Positions 17,861-26,686 of a DNA stretch of 64,000 nt are shown piece after piece. The DNA is taken from contig NZ_CANMVN010000004.1 in assembly GCF_947501425.1 (NCBI RefSeq), positions 124,001-188,000 on the forward strand, written 5' to 3'. The notes beneath the pieces were generated by a model. It was not told the origin of the DNA and did not search any database. It saw only the letters and a list, made by a program, of their open reading frames with translations. The stretch's first letter is position 1. Each line of letters begins with the position of its first letter. A program made the position numbers and the translations under genes. The stretch comes from an uncultured Psychroserpens sp. (GTDB lineage: Bacteria > Bacteroidota > Bacteroidia > Flavobacteriales > Flavobacteriaceae).

Positions 17861-18754
17861 ATGAAAAAACTGGTCTTTTGTCTTCTCATTTCCGCAGTAT
17901 TTCAAACCATTTCAGCACAAACTGCTAATTCGTTCTATACAGACATCGTTTCAAAAACTTCGGAAGCAACAATTCTTAATCACTTGACCACTTTTGAAAA
18001 TTTTGGTGTTAAAACTGTAGGGTCTAAAGCACTTACCAATGCTGAAAATTGGATTACAGACTACTATAAATCTCTTGACTATACTGATATTGAACTTCAA
18101 GCCTTTACCTATCGCAAAGGCACAAGCAACAATATCATAGTCACTAAAAAAGGAACCAAATATCCTGACACCTATATCATTATCGATGCACATTACGACA
18201 CCATCAATGGTCCTGGCACAAACGACAATGGTACTGGAACCGTTCTCATTATGGAAATGGCACGACTATTAAAAGATATAGACACTGAATATTCGATAAA
18301 GTTCATTCATTTTTCAGGTGAAGAAGATGGTCTATTAGGTAGTAAGTATTATGTAAAAAACACTGTAATTCCTCAAGATTTAGACATCAAACTTGTTTTT
18401 AATATTGATGAAGTTGGAGGCGTAAATGGACTTACTAATGATACGATAGTTTGTGAACGAGATCTTGGAAAACCGAAATCTAATAATGAAGCCTCTAATG
18501 CGGTAACAATACAATTGGCCAGTTACATGGAACTCTATTCCAATTTAAAAACCGAAATCGCTAATGCCTATGCTTCAGATTATATGCCTTTTGAAGATCA
18601 GGGTTTTACTATTACCGGATTATTCGAAAAACATGAGTCGCCTGTTAACCATACAGCTAAAGATGATTTGACACATATGGATGTTACTTATGTATATGAA
18701 GTAACCAAAGGCGCTATAGGTGCCGCTTTAGAATTTGCTGTTGCTTCGGAATAA
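17861..18754 (+). CDS. secreted M28-family metallopeptidase
   Basis: A 297-aa protein with a signal peptide (1-19, ending SAQ). The M28 aminopeptidase zinc site is clear: H111 and D113 in DAHYDT, D122 in GPGTNDNGTGT, catalytic E154 and ligand E155 in FSGEEDG, D183 in FNIDEVGG, and a late His in PVNHTAKDD. It probably trims peptides in the periplasm or outside the cell. It follows the ACBP gene by 29 bp on the same strand and may be the end of that operon or separately transcribed. Confidence 0.88.
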   Translation: MKKLVFCLLISAVFQTISAQTANSFYTDIVSKTSEATILNHLTTFENFGVKTVGSKALTNAENWITDYYKSLDYTDIELQAFTYRKGTSNNIIVTKKGTKYPDTYIIIDAHYDTINGPGTNDNGTGTVLIMEMARLLKDIDTEYSIKFIHFSGEEDGLLGSKYYVKNTVIPQDLDIKLVFNIDEVGGVNGLTNDTIVCERDLGKPKSNNEASNAVTIQLASYMELYSNLKTEIANAYASDYMPFEDQGFTITGLFEKHESPVNHTAKDDLTHMDVTYVYEVTKGAIGAALEFAVASE

Positions 18755-18833
18755 ATAGTCACTCGTTTTTGATATTTCACTTTGTTCCTGTAAAAAGTTT
18801 TTGCATATTTATATTGTACAAAAACAGCTACAT

Positions 18834-19868
18834 ATGAAATATCTATTCCTTTTCCTTTGCATCTTATCATTCCATGTTAATTATAGTCAGGATCAGGATG
18901 AAATTATCAGTTTGGTTGATGAAGGTATTGTCTATCACGATGAAGGCGATTACGACAAAGCCATTAAAACCTACAAGAAAGCTTTAAAGATTGATCGAAA
19001 TTCGCCCTTGGTCAATTATGAGATTGCCTTGAGTTACTTTTATAAAAAAGATTATAAGAATGCCATAAAATATAGCGATGTGGTCATTGATAACGATGGT
19101 CCTTATGTTAAAGAATCATATATCACTAAAGGATCAAGTCTTGATAATCTTGGCAAAACCAAACAGTCAATAAAACTCTTTAAAAAAGCCATAAAAAAGT
19201 ACAAGGATGAAAACCTACTCTATTATAACCTTGCACTCAACTATTATAAATTAGACGATTTAGATAATGCCGAAACCTATCTCATTCAAGGCATTGAGCA
19301 AAAGAGTGATCATTCTAGTAGTCATTTAATGTTAGGCTATATCAATTTTGATAAAAACAAACGCGTACAAAGTTTATTGAACTTACACTACTTTCTCTTT
19401 TTAGAACCTACAAGCAATCGCTCACCACAGGCAGCCAGTATGATTCAAACCATGATGGCGCATAATGTGACTAAAGACAAAGAGAAACCCAATACCATCA
19501 ATATCAACTTGATGCTGCCTAATGATGATGACAAAGACAAGGATGAAGATTTTGGAGCTGCAGAATTGATGATTTCGCTACTTGAGGCATCTAAATCTCT
19601 TGAGAAAAATGAAGGCAAATCTGATGATGAACTCTTTATTGAAAACACCGATTCGTTCTTTGGTATGCTTGGTGAATTAAGAGATGATAAAAAGGAAGGC
19701 ATCTACTGGAATCTCTATATTCCATTCTATGATAACTTATCGCAAAGCGACCATATGCCTGCCTATTGCCATTACGTTATGCAATCTGCGAGTGAAAGTT
19801 CTCAAGAGTGGTTAGATAATAATACAGAAAGCTTTGAAGCTTTTGCACAATGGTTAAGAGGCTATTAA
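18834..19868 (+). CDS. secreted TPR-repeat protein
   Basis: A 344-aa protein with an N-terminal signal peptide (KYLFLFLCILSFHVNYSQ). Residues 20-200 hold about five tetratricopeptide repeats (for example YHDEGDYDKAIKTYKKALKI). The C-terminal 140 residues are not a recognised domain and contain an acidic stretch (NDDDKDKDEDFG) and a Trp-rich end. The ATG at 18834 is chosen because an upstream TTG at 18801 would place a non-hydrophobic stretch before the signal. It is 3 bp from the oxidoreductase gene, so the two are likely co-transcribed. Function unknown. Confidence 0.75.
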   Translation: MKYLFLFLCILSFHVNYSQDQDEIISLVDEGIVYHDEGDYDKAIKTYKKALKIDRNSPLVNYEIALSYFYKKDYKNAIKYSDVVIDNDGPYVKESYITKGSSLDNLGKTKQSIKLFKKAIKKYKDENLLYYNLALNYYKLDDLDNAETYLIQGIEQKSDHSSSHLMLGYINFDKNKRVQSLLNLHYFLFLEPTSNRSPQAASMIQTMMAHNVTKDKEKPNTININLMLPNDDDKDKDEDFGAAELMISLLEASKSLEKNEGKSDDELFIENTDSFFGMLGELRDDKKEGIYWNLYIPFYDNLSQSDHMPAYCHYVMQSASESSQEWLDNNTESFEAFAQWLRGY

Positions 19869-19871
19869 TTT

Positions 19872-20951
19872 ATGAAAAATACACCCGAAACAGCTTTAGA
19901 ATTTAATTGTGGTGCTACCATGAAAAATCGCTTTATGTTAGCGCCAATGACCAATACGCAAAGTCATGAGGATGGTACTCTTTCTGATGATGAATACAAT
20001 TGGTTGGTGATGCGAGCTAAAGGGCAATTCGGATTAACGATGACCTGCGCTTCTCATGTCCAATTTATTGGAAAAGGATTTCCCGGACAATTAGGCATTT
20101 ATGACGATCAACATATTGAAGGCCATACACGTCTGGCCGCTGCAATTAAAGCTCAGGGAAGTTTGGCGATTATCCAACTTCATCATGCAGGTATGCGTTC
20201 TCCGAAAGAGATTATAGGTACTAGTCCTGTTTGTCCTTCGGAAAGTGAAAAACACGGCGCTCGTGCCTTAACATTAGACGAAATATACCAATTGCGAGAT
20301 GACTTTATTACTGCAGCCATCAGAGCACAAAAATGTGGTTACGATGGCGTGGAAGTACATGGTGCTCATGGCTATATTCTAACTCAATTTCTGAGTTCAA
20401 AAATCAACAAACGTACCGATAAGTATGGTGGAAACCTGAACAACAGAGCACGTTTATTATTTGAAATTGTCAATGGCATACGCAAAGCTTGCGGATCACA
20501 ATTTGCTTTAGGTGTTCGATTATCACCTGAACGTTTTGGTATGCAGCTAGAAGAGATCAAAGCCATATGTGTTCGCTTAGTGGAAGAAGGTCAGATTGAC
20601 TTTTTAGACATTTCACTTTGGAATGTTTTTAAAGACCCAGAAGAGGAAGCACATCAAGAAAAAAGTCTGCTTCAGCACTTTGTAGAATTGGACTTCAAAA
20701 ATGTAAAATGGACTGTAGCTGGAAATATCAGAACAGGACACGACGTTGATAAGGTTTTAGAGGCTGGTGTTGATTTTGTATCCATTGGTCGCTCTGCAAT
20801 ATTACATCATGATTTTCCTGCGCAAGTGATTCATAACCCGAACTTCACTCCTACCGAATTACCCGTTTCCGAAGCATATCTTAAATCTGAAGGTTTAGGC
20901 GATGCCTTCATTACTTACATGAAACGTTGGGATGGTTTTGTAGCCAGCTAA
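19872..20951 (+). CDS. old yellow enzyme family NADH:flavin oxidoreductase
   Basis: A 359-aa FMN-dependent TIM-barrel oxidoreductase. Visible features are the N-terminal FMN contact NRFMLAPMTN (19-28), the catalytic pair region GVEVHGAHGYILTQFLS (159-175) and the RTDKYGGNLNNRARL motif (181-195). FMN phosphate binding is by AGNIRTGHDVDKVLEAGVDFVSIGR near residues 280-305. It reduces activated double bonds of an unknown substrate with NAD(P)H. Closely spaced behind the TPR protein. Confidence 0.88.
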   Translation: MKNTPETALEFNCGATMKNRFMLAPMTNTQSHEDGTLSDDEYNWLVMRAKGQFGLTMTCASHVQFIGKGFPGQLGIYDDQHIEGHTRLAAAIKAQGSLAIIQLHHAGMRSPKEIIGTSPVCPSESEKHGARALTLDEIYQLRDDFITAAIRAQKCGYDGVEVHGAHGYILTQFLSSKINKRTDKYGGNLNNRARLLFEIVNGIRKACGSQFALGVRLSPERFGMQLEEIKAICVRLVEEGQIDFLDISLWNVFKDPEEEAHQEKSLLQHFVELDFKNVKWTVAGNIRTGHDVDKVLEAGVDFVSIGRSAILHHDFPAQVIHNPNFTPTELPVSEAYLKSEGLGDAFITYMKRWDGFVAS

Positions 20952-21045
20952 ATAAAATCAGGTAGATTTACCTATTGCATCTCGTTGTATTAGTTAATAG
21001 TTTTAAAAACACAATTTTAATCTACACGGCTAATACAACCACACT

Positions 21046-22047
21046 ATGGATTTAAAACAAGAATTGCTTCGTATTACTGCAACCTATTTTGAGAATACTA
21101 TTGATTACGGACGCTTGACAACATCTTCAAAAGCTTATGGTGACTTGTTAAAGCGAATCATAGATACCGAACTCGACCATCGTGAGGCCAGAGAAGATAT
21201 TCACTTTAACAACGGGAAAGCCTTAGGACCACTTTGGGCAGCCATGTGTTTGGATGACATTATGCGTACTCGACAATTTGTAAGAGGCATTGAAAAAGCA
21301 TTTAAAGACAAGATAAAAACCAATACTAAGTTGCAGGTACTGTATGCAGGTACTGGACCTTTTGCTACACTCCTACTTCCAGTGTTGTTGAGATATCCGA
21401 ATGCCAATATTAGCTATACATTTTTAGAAATCAACCCAATAAGTCTGAAATTAGTAAAACATGTGGTGTCTACATTAGGATTGGACAACTATGATATTTC
21501 CTTTGTACAGGATGATGCCTCATGTTATCGATATGGAGCGCAACAACCAGACATCATCATTAGCGAAACCATGCAACGTGCTCTGGACAAAGAGCAGCAA
21601 GTGCCTATCTTCTATAACTTGATGCAACAAGCCAAACCTGAGGCTATTTTTATCCCAGAAAAGATCAAACTCTTTTTAGCAACTCAAACCAAAGGGATTC
21701 CCTCTTTAGATTTAGGAAATACGCATTATCACAAATTGGTACAGGTTTATGAAGTAAGTAAAGAATCTATGATTGATAGCGTTGATACTAATGCGTTACA
21801 TTTTCCAAAAGTCAATACAGTAATCAACAAAGACCAACTTAAAGAGCGCAGTCAGTTGTATGTACTCACCGATATACAAGTGTATGAGGACGAACATTTA
21901 CTGGTCAACCAAAGTGGATTAACAGTACCGAAACCAATTCCTCATCATTATGATGATTTTAATAGCGATCTGCACATTACCACGCAGTATTGCGTGGGTG
22001 CAGTCCCTGAATTGGAAGTTAGCATTCAAACAACACAATTGGCCTGA
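21046..22047 (+). CDS. putative class I SAM-dependent methyltransferase, unknown substrate
   Basis: A 333-aa cytoplasmic protein. Residues 95-180 carry a Rossmann-type SAM site: a glycine-rich motif I (LYAGTGP, AGTGP at 101-105), an acidic residue at the end of the second strand (FLEINP, E128), DDAS at about 156-159, and an SETMQ motif (174-178). The last resembles the double-E/SE(t/m)M motif of protein-arginine-type methyltransferases. The N-terminal 90 and C-terminal 150 residues are not recognised. It follows the oxidoreductase by 94 bp. A hypothetical annotation would be the fallback; the SAM site is inferred from pattern only. Confidence 0.55.
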   Translation: MDLKQELLRITATYFENTIDYGRLTTSSKAYGDLLKRIIDTELDHREAREDIHFNNGKALGPLWAAMCLDDIMRTRQFVRGIEKAFKDKIKTNTKLQVLYAGTGPFATLLLPVLLRYPNANISYTFLEINPISLKLVKHVVSTLGLDNYDISFVQDDASCYRYGAQQPDIIISETMQRALDKEQQVPIFYNLMQQAKPEAIFIPEKIKLFLATQTKGIPSLDLGNTHYHKLVQVYEVSKESMIDSVDTNALHFPKVNTVINKDQLKERSQLYVLTDIQVYEDEHLLVNQSGLTVPKPIPHHYDDFNSDLHITTQYCVGAVPELEVSIQTTQLA

Positions 22048-22048
22048 T

Positions 22049-22078
22049 CAAAATATACGTAGAACTACGTATATTTTG
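22049..22078. terminator. perfect 14-bp inverted repeat directly after the methyltransferase-like gene
   Basis: Arms CAAAATATACGTAG and CTACGTATATTTTG are separated by 2 bases and begin just after the stop codon. As RNA it is a long A/U stem with a UUUUG tail, so a terminator is possible. As DNA it is a long palindrome of the sort bound by a dimeric regulator. I cannot decide between these. Confidence 0.5.
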
Positions 22079-22170
22079 TATCACCAAAACTGCTATCTTC
22101 GTTTAGACGGGCTATAATCATCTGAAAACGATGCGTTTAAAAAGCTGTATTTGAATTAAAAGGGAGTATT

Positions 22171-22947
22171 ATGCAAAATCAATTCACACAAAAGGTTAAT
22201 GAAATGATTAACCTAGATTATTCTAAAGAAGATGATATTTGGCTAAAAAAGAGTAAGACTTTACGGAAACTGATAGGTGTTTTAGGCATGGCTTTACCAT
22301 TTCTGCTCATCATCATTACCTTTCTGTTTTTTGATCTCGGCAAGCCTATCGAATCTATAAGTCACTATTATTATACTCGAGCAGGAACCGTCTTCACTGT
22401 TATTTTGAGTGTGATTGCTATTTTTCTCATTGTTTACAGCGGAAAAGAGCCCATCGACTTTTATATTTCTACCATAGCAGGTATATGTGCTTTGTTTGTA
22501 GTATTCTTTCCCACAGGAAATTTAAGTGATGCCTGTTGTGACACTTTAAAACAATACTCAGTGACGTATATAAAGGGTAATGCAAGTGCAGGATTTAGGG
22601 AAACTTTTCATTTGGTTTCGGCAGGAATATTTATCGCCTTACTGGCTTATATGTCGATTAAGTTATTTACAAAATCAAATAAACCTAAATCAGAGCAAGG
22701 GCGTAAAAAACGCATTCGAAATACCATTTATAAAGTGTGTGGTGGATTGATTATTCTGTCATTGCTTGTGATTGTTTTAGGGATTGTGGACGTGATCCCA
22801 GAGGACACCTATAATAACAACCGACTTACCTTTTGGATGGAAACTTTAGCTGTTGAAAGCTTTGGATTTGCTTGGTTGATTAAGGGCGAAGCTATGTTTA
22901 AGGACGATCCTGATTATTTAGCGATGAGTGCAGCTCCTGAGGATTGA
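22171..22947 (+). CDS. multi-pass membrane protein of unknown function
   Basis: A 258-aa integral membrane protein with about six hydrophobic helices (roughly 35-53, 70-90, 95-112, 145-163, 185-207 and near 225-240). Between the first two it has SISHYYYT, a motif I associate with a widespread uncharacterised family of small membrane proteins (SIS-x-YY). A short cytosolic Lys-rich loop lies near 165-180. No catalytic residues or transporter signature are visible. It is isolated by the palindrome upstream and a 168-bp gap downstream. An upstream AAGGGAG may act as a ribosome-binding site. Confidence 0.65.
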   Translation: MQNQFTQKVNEMINLDYSKEDDIWLKKSKTLRKLIGVLGMALPFLLIIITFLFFDLGKPIESISHYYYTRAGTVFTVILSVIAIFLIVYSGKEPIDFYISTIAGICALFVVFFPTGNLSDACCDTLKQYSVTYIKGNASAGFRETFHLVSAGIFIALLAYMSIKLFTKSNKPKSEQGRKKRIRNTIYKVCGGLIILSLLVIVLGIVDVIPEDTYNNNRLTFWMETLAVESFGFAWLIKGEAMFKDDPDYLAMSAAPED

Positions 22948-23017
22948 ATAGTAAATTAATAATATGCCATTGAGTTGTAGTATCCAGTATAGAATAGGAT
23001 TATTATGTATTTTAGTG

Positions 23018-23039
23018 AGCATATAACTAGTTGTGCTTA
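23018..23039. repeat. cassette-boundary-like motif, left of the 23116 gene
   Basis: GCATATAACTAGTTGTGC (23019-23036) is a loose palindrome. Its right part GTTGTGCTTA (23030-23039) is the exact reverse complement of TAAGCACAAC at 23617-23626, which starts at the stop codon of the following gene. The gene is thus bounded by 10-bp inverted repeats. A 13-of-15 match to GCATATAACTAGTTG occurs at 32660-32674. Confidence 0.45.
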
Positions 23040-23115
23040 ATTTCAGAAAATGGAAAAATTACTACAAGCAAATTAATGAGTTGAATTTTTAATAATAGAA
23101 CTAAAGAAGATAATT

Positions 23116-23619
23116 ATGAAAGAAATACTTGAAGAATATGCTTTAATTGCTGAAATCATATCAGCCCTTGCTGTTATCATTTCATTGATTTTTGTTGGAT
23201 TACAAATAAGAAGTAATACAAAAGCAACACAAGCCTCAACTTTTCATGAGATTGCGGCACTAGACATTCATATACTTCTAAGTTTAGGTTCTTCAAAAGA
23301 AACATCAAGAATAATTTCAACTTTCCGAGCGAATCCAGATAACTTAACCGAAGAAGAACATAATCATGGTTTTCACTTATTTGCCGCGGAAATAAGACAC
23401 GTTGAGAATCTATTTTTACAGAACGAAAACAAAATGTTGAGCAAAAAAAATTGGGAATCTAGAAAATCCTTAGTTGATGGAATGATACTAACTCCTGGCT
23501 TTGGAGCACTATTAGAAAGTCCAAATAAACAATTTTTTGACGGCTCTTTTGTTCAATACGCAGAAAGTTTAAGAAAAATACACTTAAAAAAGGATGGCGA
23601 TATTGATAATAAAAACTAA
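23116..23619 (+). CDS. small membrane-anchored protein of unknown function
   Basis: A 167-aa protein with one N-terminal membrane helix (about 10-29, in IAEIISALAVIISLIFVGLQ) followed by a soluble helical region. The opening MKEILEEYALIAEIISALAV and QIRSNTKATQAST resemble a large group of uncharacterised proteins common in marine bacteria. No catalytic motif is seen. Flanked by 10-bp inverted repeats (23030-23039 and 23617-23626), it looks like a single-gene mobile cassette. Function unknown. Confidence 0.6.
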   Translation: MKEILEEYALIAEIISALAVIISLIFVGLQIRSNTKATQASTFHEIAALDIHILLSLGSSKETSRIISTFRANPDNLTEEEHNHGFHLFAAEIRHVENLFLQNENKMLSKKNWESRKSLVDGMILTPGFGALLESPNKQFFDGSFVQYAESLRKIHLKKDGDIDNKN

Positions 23620-23757
23620 GCACAACAACGTGTATAATTAATACTACTTCTCTACTCCAATTTAAATTACTAACTTTAAACTTACGATTTACTACATCAG
23701 AAAATCCTGCGGATTCTCAGCCGTACAAACCATACACAAACACGTTGATTAATAGTA
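23617..23757. repeat. attC-like / cassette-end element between the two small genes
   Basis: A folded region of about 140 bp. Outer arms CAACGTGT (23626-23633) and ACACGTTG (23740-23747) are exact inverted repeats. An inner hairpin AATCC-TGC-GGATT lies at 23703-23715. Its left end overlaps the stop codon of the upstream gene and its right end lies 15 bp before the next start, as in integron cassettes. From memory, similar sequences surround accessory genes in many flavobacteria, but I cannot verify this here. Confidence 0.5.
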
Positions 23758-23764
23758 GTGACAA

Positions 23765-24277
23765 ATGGAAAGAATTAGAAGGCAATTGACTTTGTTCATT
23801 AATGAACCGAATGGTAGTATTGAGAAAATTAGAGCCAAATTTAATCCAAGACAATACCATTTAATACCTGCACATGTTACGCTTTGTCGCGAAGACGAAA
23901 TTGAACCGATTGAGAAAACTATTCAAAGAATAAAGTCGATTTCATTAGAAAAAGCAATCCGAATTGAATTTGGAAAAGCCGAACGGTTTGCGGACGGAAA
24001 AGGTGTTTACATTTCATCTATTGGCAGCAACAACGAATTTAAAGCATTACGGAAATTAGTTCTGGGACAAACTGAACTAAAAAAAGAACAAGTTCCTCAT
24101 ATAACACTAATGCATCCAAGAAATGCGACTTGCACTAATGATATATTTGAGAGCATTGGAAATTATGACTTACCAACTGAATTGAGTTTTGGAAAAATTA
24201 GTCTGATTGAGCAAATAAATAGCGGAAAATGGAATATGTTAGAGGAGTTTGGAATTGTAAAACATAACGTTGCATAA
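23765..24277 (+). CDS. 2H phosphoesterase / 2'-5' RNA ligase family protein
   Basis: A 170-aa cytoplasmic protein. It has the two HxT/S motifs of the 2H superfamily, HVTL (H37) and HITL (H112), about 75 residues apart as expected, with strands between (YHLIPAHVTLC, VPHITLMHP). Members ligate RNA ends or hydrolyse cyclic phosphates of RNA or nucleotides. It sits between cassette-like inverted repeats (23626-23747 upstream and 24285-24338 downstream), consistent with horizontal acquisition. It starts 15 bp after the attC-like element with no clear promoter of its own. Confidence 0.82.
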   Translation: MERIRRQLTLFINEPNGSIEKIRAKFNPRQYHLIPAHVTLCREDEIEPIEKTIQRIKSISLEKAIRIEFGKAERFADGKGVYISSIGSNNEFKALRKLVLGQTELKKEQVPHITLMHPRNATCTNDIFESIGNYDLPTELSFGKISLIEQINSGKWNMLEEFGIVKHNVA

Positions 24278-24345
24278 CTAAATGTATAGCAAGTTAAAAA
24301 AAAGCTAATATTAAAACATTAGGCAACCATTTGCTATAGTTTTAC
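24266..24345. repeat. cassette-end-like inverted repeat after the 2H phosphoesterase gene
   Basis: TATAGCAA (24285-24292) and TTGCTATA (24331-24338) form an inverted repeat just after the stop at 24277, preceded by AACGTTGCATAAC which overlaps the stop codon. By position it is the counterpart of the element before the gene. It could also serve as a terminator. It is less regular than the upstream element. Confidence 0.35.
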
Positions 24346-24438
24346 GTCTTCATAAATAAAAGCACTATATATTTATTCTATGAATCATATCTGTTAAACA
24401 TAGATTATGAATCATTTAACTTCTGTTTATAACACATA

Positions 24439-25527
24439 ATGAATCAAACCATACTAGACTTTGTGATGATTGCAAGTGTTATTGTAGGGTATTTTGTTAG
24501 TATTTCACTAATTACAACAAAATTCTACAAGAATCGCGCAAATAACTATCTCTCATTATCTCTATTCTTGATTTCTAATTTGACCTTGATTGATTGGTTT
24601 AGTATTAATACCTCTAGCCTACTCGTTGAAATTCTTACACTTTTAAGATTAGATTTTCTATTTGCAGCTACATTATTTACCTATTTTTTAATTCATTTAA
24701 ACCACTCAATTTTAAAAAGTAAATGGTACAAATTGATATATCTGCCGTTCTTTGCCTCTGTTATTCTTGAACTCGCTTTGTTTGTATTTGACCTTTATGG
24801 CTCAATTTATGACTCCATTATCTTTTACATTAAAGATTTTACATCTATAGGCTTTAATATATTTTTAATTTTCTGGGGAAGAACATTAATCCAGAAGTCG
24901 ACCTCTATTTCTAAAAACAAAAAACATTGGCTACTACGATTAAACCTGTTTATTATAGGTCTCATTACCATTTGGATCATCAATAGAATCGAAATATATC
25001 TATTTAATTCCATATATACTGCATACATTCTATGGGTATCTATGTGTTTATTTTTATGGTGGATTTTATATTATGGTGTATTTAGATTGCAAGTGATCGA
25101 TCAAAAAGAGGAAATACATAATTATTTGGTTTCCAAAAAGACAGCTAGCGTTCCAGTAAAGAAGAAAATAAAAAGTGCTACTACGTCTAAAATAATTACT
25201 CAACTTTACAAGTTAATGGAGGATGAAGAATTGTATAAAGATCCGCTTTTAAGTAGATTAGATCTAGCAACTCGATTGGAGACCAGTGAAAGCTATTTAT
25301 CTCAAATTATCAATCAGGAAATCAATAAAAGTGTCATCCAATTTGTAAATGAATATCGCATTGAAGCAGCTAAACATCTTTTGCAAGATCCTTCATTTAA
25401 TAAATACTCAATTGAGGCCATAGGCATGGAAGCTGGTTTTAAATCAAAGAGTGCTTTCTATAATGTTTTTAAAATGAGCTTAGAAATGTCTCCAGGTGCT
25501 TTCAGAAAACACCAAAAATCGTCCTGA
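24439..25527 (+). CDS. membrane-anchored AraC-family transcriptional regulator
   Basis: A 362-aa protein. Residues 1-225 carry about six or seven hydrophobic helices (for example FVMIASVIVGYFVSISLI at the start and LWVSMCLFLWWILYYGVFRL near 215). The C-terminal third (about 255-360) is an AraC/XylS two-HTH domain (LSRLDLATRLETSESYLSQI and the KSKSAFYNVFKMSLEMSPGAF signature). It is expected to bind DNA from the inner membrane in response to an envelope signal. Its stop codon lies inside the first copy of a leader that recurs before 27414. It may therefore regulate 25631 and 27414. Confidence 0.85.
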   Translation: MNQTILDFVMIASVIVGYFVSISLITTKFYKNRANNYLSLSLFLISNLTLIDWFSINTSSLLVEILTLLRLDFLFAATLFTYFLIHLNHSILKSKWYKLIYLPFFASVILELALFVFDLYGSIYDSIIFYIKDFTSIGFNIFLIFWGRTLIQKSTSISKNKKHWLLRLNLFIIGLITIWIINRIEIYLFNSIYTAYILWVSMCLFLWWILYYGVFRLQVIDQKEEIHNYLVSKKTASVPVKKKIKSATTSKIITQLYKLMEDEELYKDPLLSRLDLATRLETSESYLSQIINQEINKSVIQFVNEYRIEAAKHLLQDPSFNKYSIEAIGMEAGFKSKSAFYNVFKMSLEMSPGAFRKHQKSS

Positions 25528-25644
25528 TTCGTCTGAATCTACTGTATTAGTACTTCTTCAGTAAAAAAATTACTCTTTTGTTTTTTTGACAACTATACTT
25601 TTGCCGGTATAAATCAAAAAACAAAAATCAATGAAAAAAGTATT
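25521..25644 (+). promoter_or_regulatory. shared leader/promoter copy A (before the hydrolase lipoprotein)
   Basis: Contains GTCCTGATTCGT (25521-25532, over the stop of the AraC gene), GTACTTCTTCA (25550-25560, exactly 29 bp later), a -7 element TACTTTTG (25596-25603), AAATCAAAAAACA and ATGAAAAAAGTATT. The same order and spacing recur at 27305-27427. The distance from the first motif to the ATG is 110 bp here and 109 bp there. Confidence 0.6.
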
Positions 25645-26533
25645 GACAAAAATGATGCGTATAAAATATGGCGCAACAACTCCAAAACTAATTTTAACCA
25701 CCTTATTATCGGTTATTATGTTATCCTGTTCAAATGATGACGATAAACCTCCTACTCCGACATTTAATGACATACCTCAAAATATTAAGGATCTAATCTA
25801 TTTCAGCGGAGACGAAAAGGCTTCCACTGTTCTCATTAATGCACAAGCCGGACCTTCTATCGTGTTAGATGAAGAATTAGTGGATAATCTTTCCGGATTT
25901 TTAAGTCCTAGAGGTATTTTAACTGTGAATGTGCATCAAGCGCAGACCTTAAATCCAGAAATACTGCTTAACAATGATATTACTCTGGATGACGCCGTTA
26001 ATTTTAACAATCAAAGTATAGAAACCCTATATGAGGTCGTCAATCATTTTAAAGACGAAGGCAGAACTGTTTATGTTTTAGGTCTTTCATTTGGTGCATT
26101 TATAACCCAAGAACTCATAGCTCAAAAAGGCATAGATGTAGCTGACAAGTATCTAATTATTACGGGACGTTTAGATATGAATGATGTTTTTTGGCAGGCT
26201 CTAGCTGAAGGCAGAACTGGAGACTTTGAAAATGGTGTTACACCAATATTAAACTCAGAACCAGAGGAAACTATATTCGGAAGAAATGAAGCTAAGTTGT
26301 TTGCTGGTTTGATAATGAACAGATATACCCAGCATTTTAGTTCTATAGAAAGCTTATCTAATATCACATACATTTATGGAGAAACAGATGAAGCCGTTGG
26401 TAGTCTTACAGCTGAAGAAATTTCATTTTTACAGTCTAAAAACGCGAACATACTTTCTGGGACTGGCGGTCATGATGAGCCTTTTGAGGGCTTCATCGAA
26501 CAAGGTTTTAGTGAAGCATTTGGAATAGAATAA
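25631..26533 (+). CDS. alpha/beta-hydrolase-like lipoprotein
   Basis: A 300-aa lipoprotein with signal ending in MLSC (Cys33), so membrane-anchored. The nucleophile elbow GLSFGA (151-156, Ser153) fits the G-x-S-x-G pattern, with a terminal His in GGHDEPF near residue 279. A beta-strand pattern before the elbow fits the alpha/beta hydrolase fold; an aspartate partner was not assigned. The substrate is unknown. It starts 103 bp after the AraC gene under a leader that it shares with the outer-membrane protein gene 27414. The region downstream ends in a hairpin terminator (26577-26655). Confidence 0.7.
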   Translation: MKKVLTKMMRIKYGATTPKLILTTLLSVIMLSCSNDDDKPPTPTFNDIPQNIKDLIYFSGDEKASTVLINAQAGPSIVLDEELVDNLSGFLSPRGILTVNVHQAQTLNPEILLNNDITLDDAVNFNNQSIETLYEVVNHFKDEGRTVYVLGLSFGAFITQELIAQKGIDVADKYLIITGRLDMNDVFWQALAEGRTGDFENGVTPILNSEPEETIFGRNEAKLFAGLIMNRYTQHFSSIESLSNITYIYGETDEAVGSLTAEEISFLQSKNANILSGTGGHDEPFEGFIEQGFSEAFGIE

Positions 26534-26576
26534 CGACTATTCATATTAATTTAAAAATAAATTACATAAACAAAAC

Positions 26577-26655
26577 AGCGATTTTATTGCTAAGATAAAG
26601 AGGAGTATTTGCATTAATCTTTATCGTTAGTGGATAAAATCGCTACTTTTTTATA
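26577..26655 (+). terminator. long imperfect hairpin terminator
   Basis: AGCGATTTTAT (26577-26587) pairs with ATAAAATCGCT (26634-26644), with further pairing of GATAAAGA against TCTTTATC inside, followed by CTTTTTTATA. It lies 44 bp after the lipoprotein stop. A related shorter hairpin with the same AGCGATTT start occurs at 31772-31805. Confidence 0.7.
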
Positions 26656-26686
26656 GAAAAGTATTTTCAAGCACTGTTTACAAAAA

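Noticed and set aside
18801-18833. TTG start for the TPR protein
   Set aside because: It would put 11 residues before a clean signal peptide; ATG at 18834 fits better.
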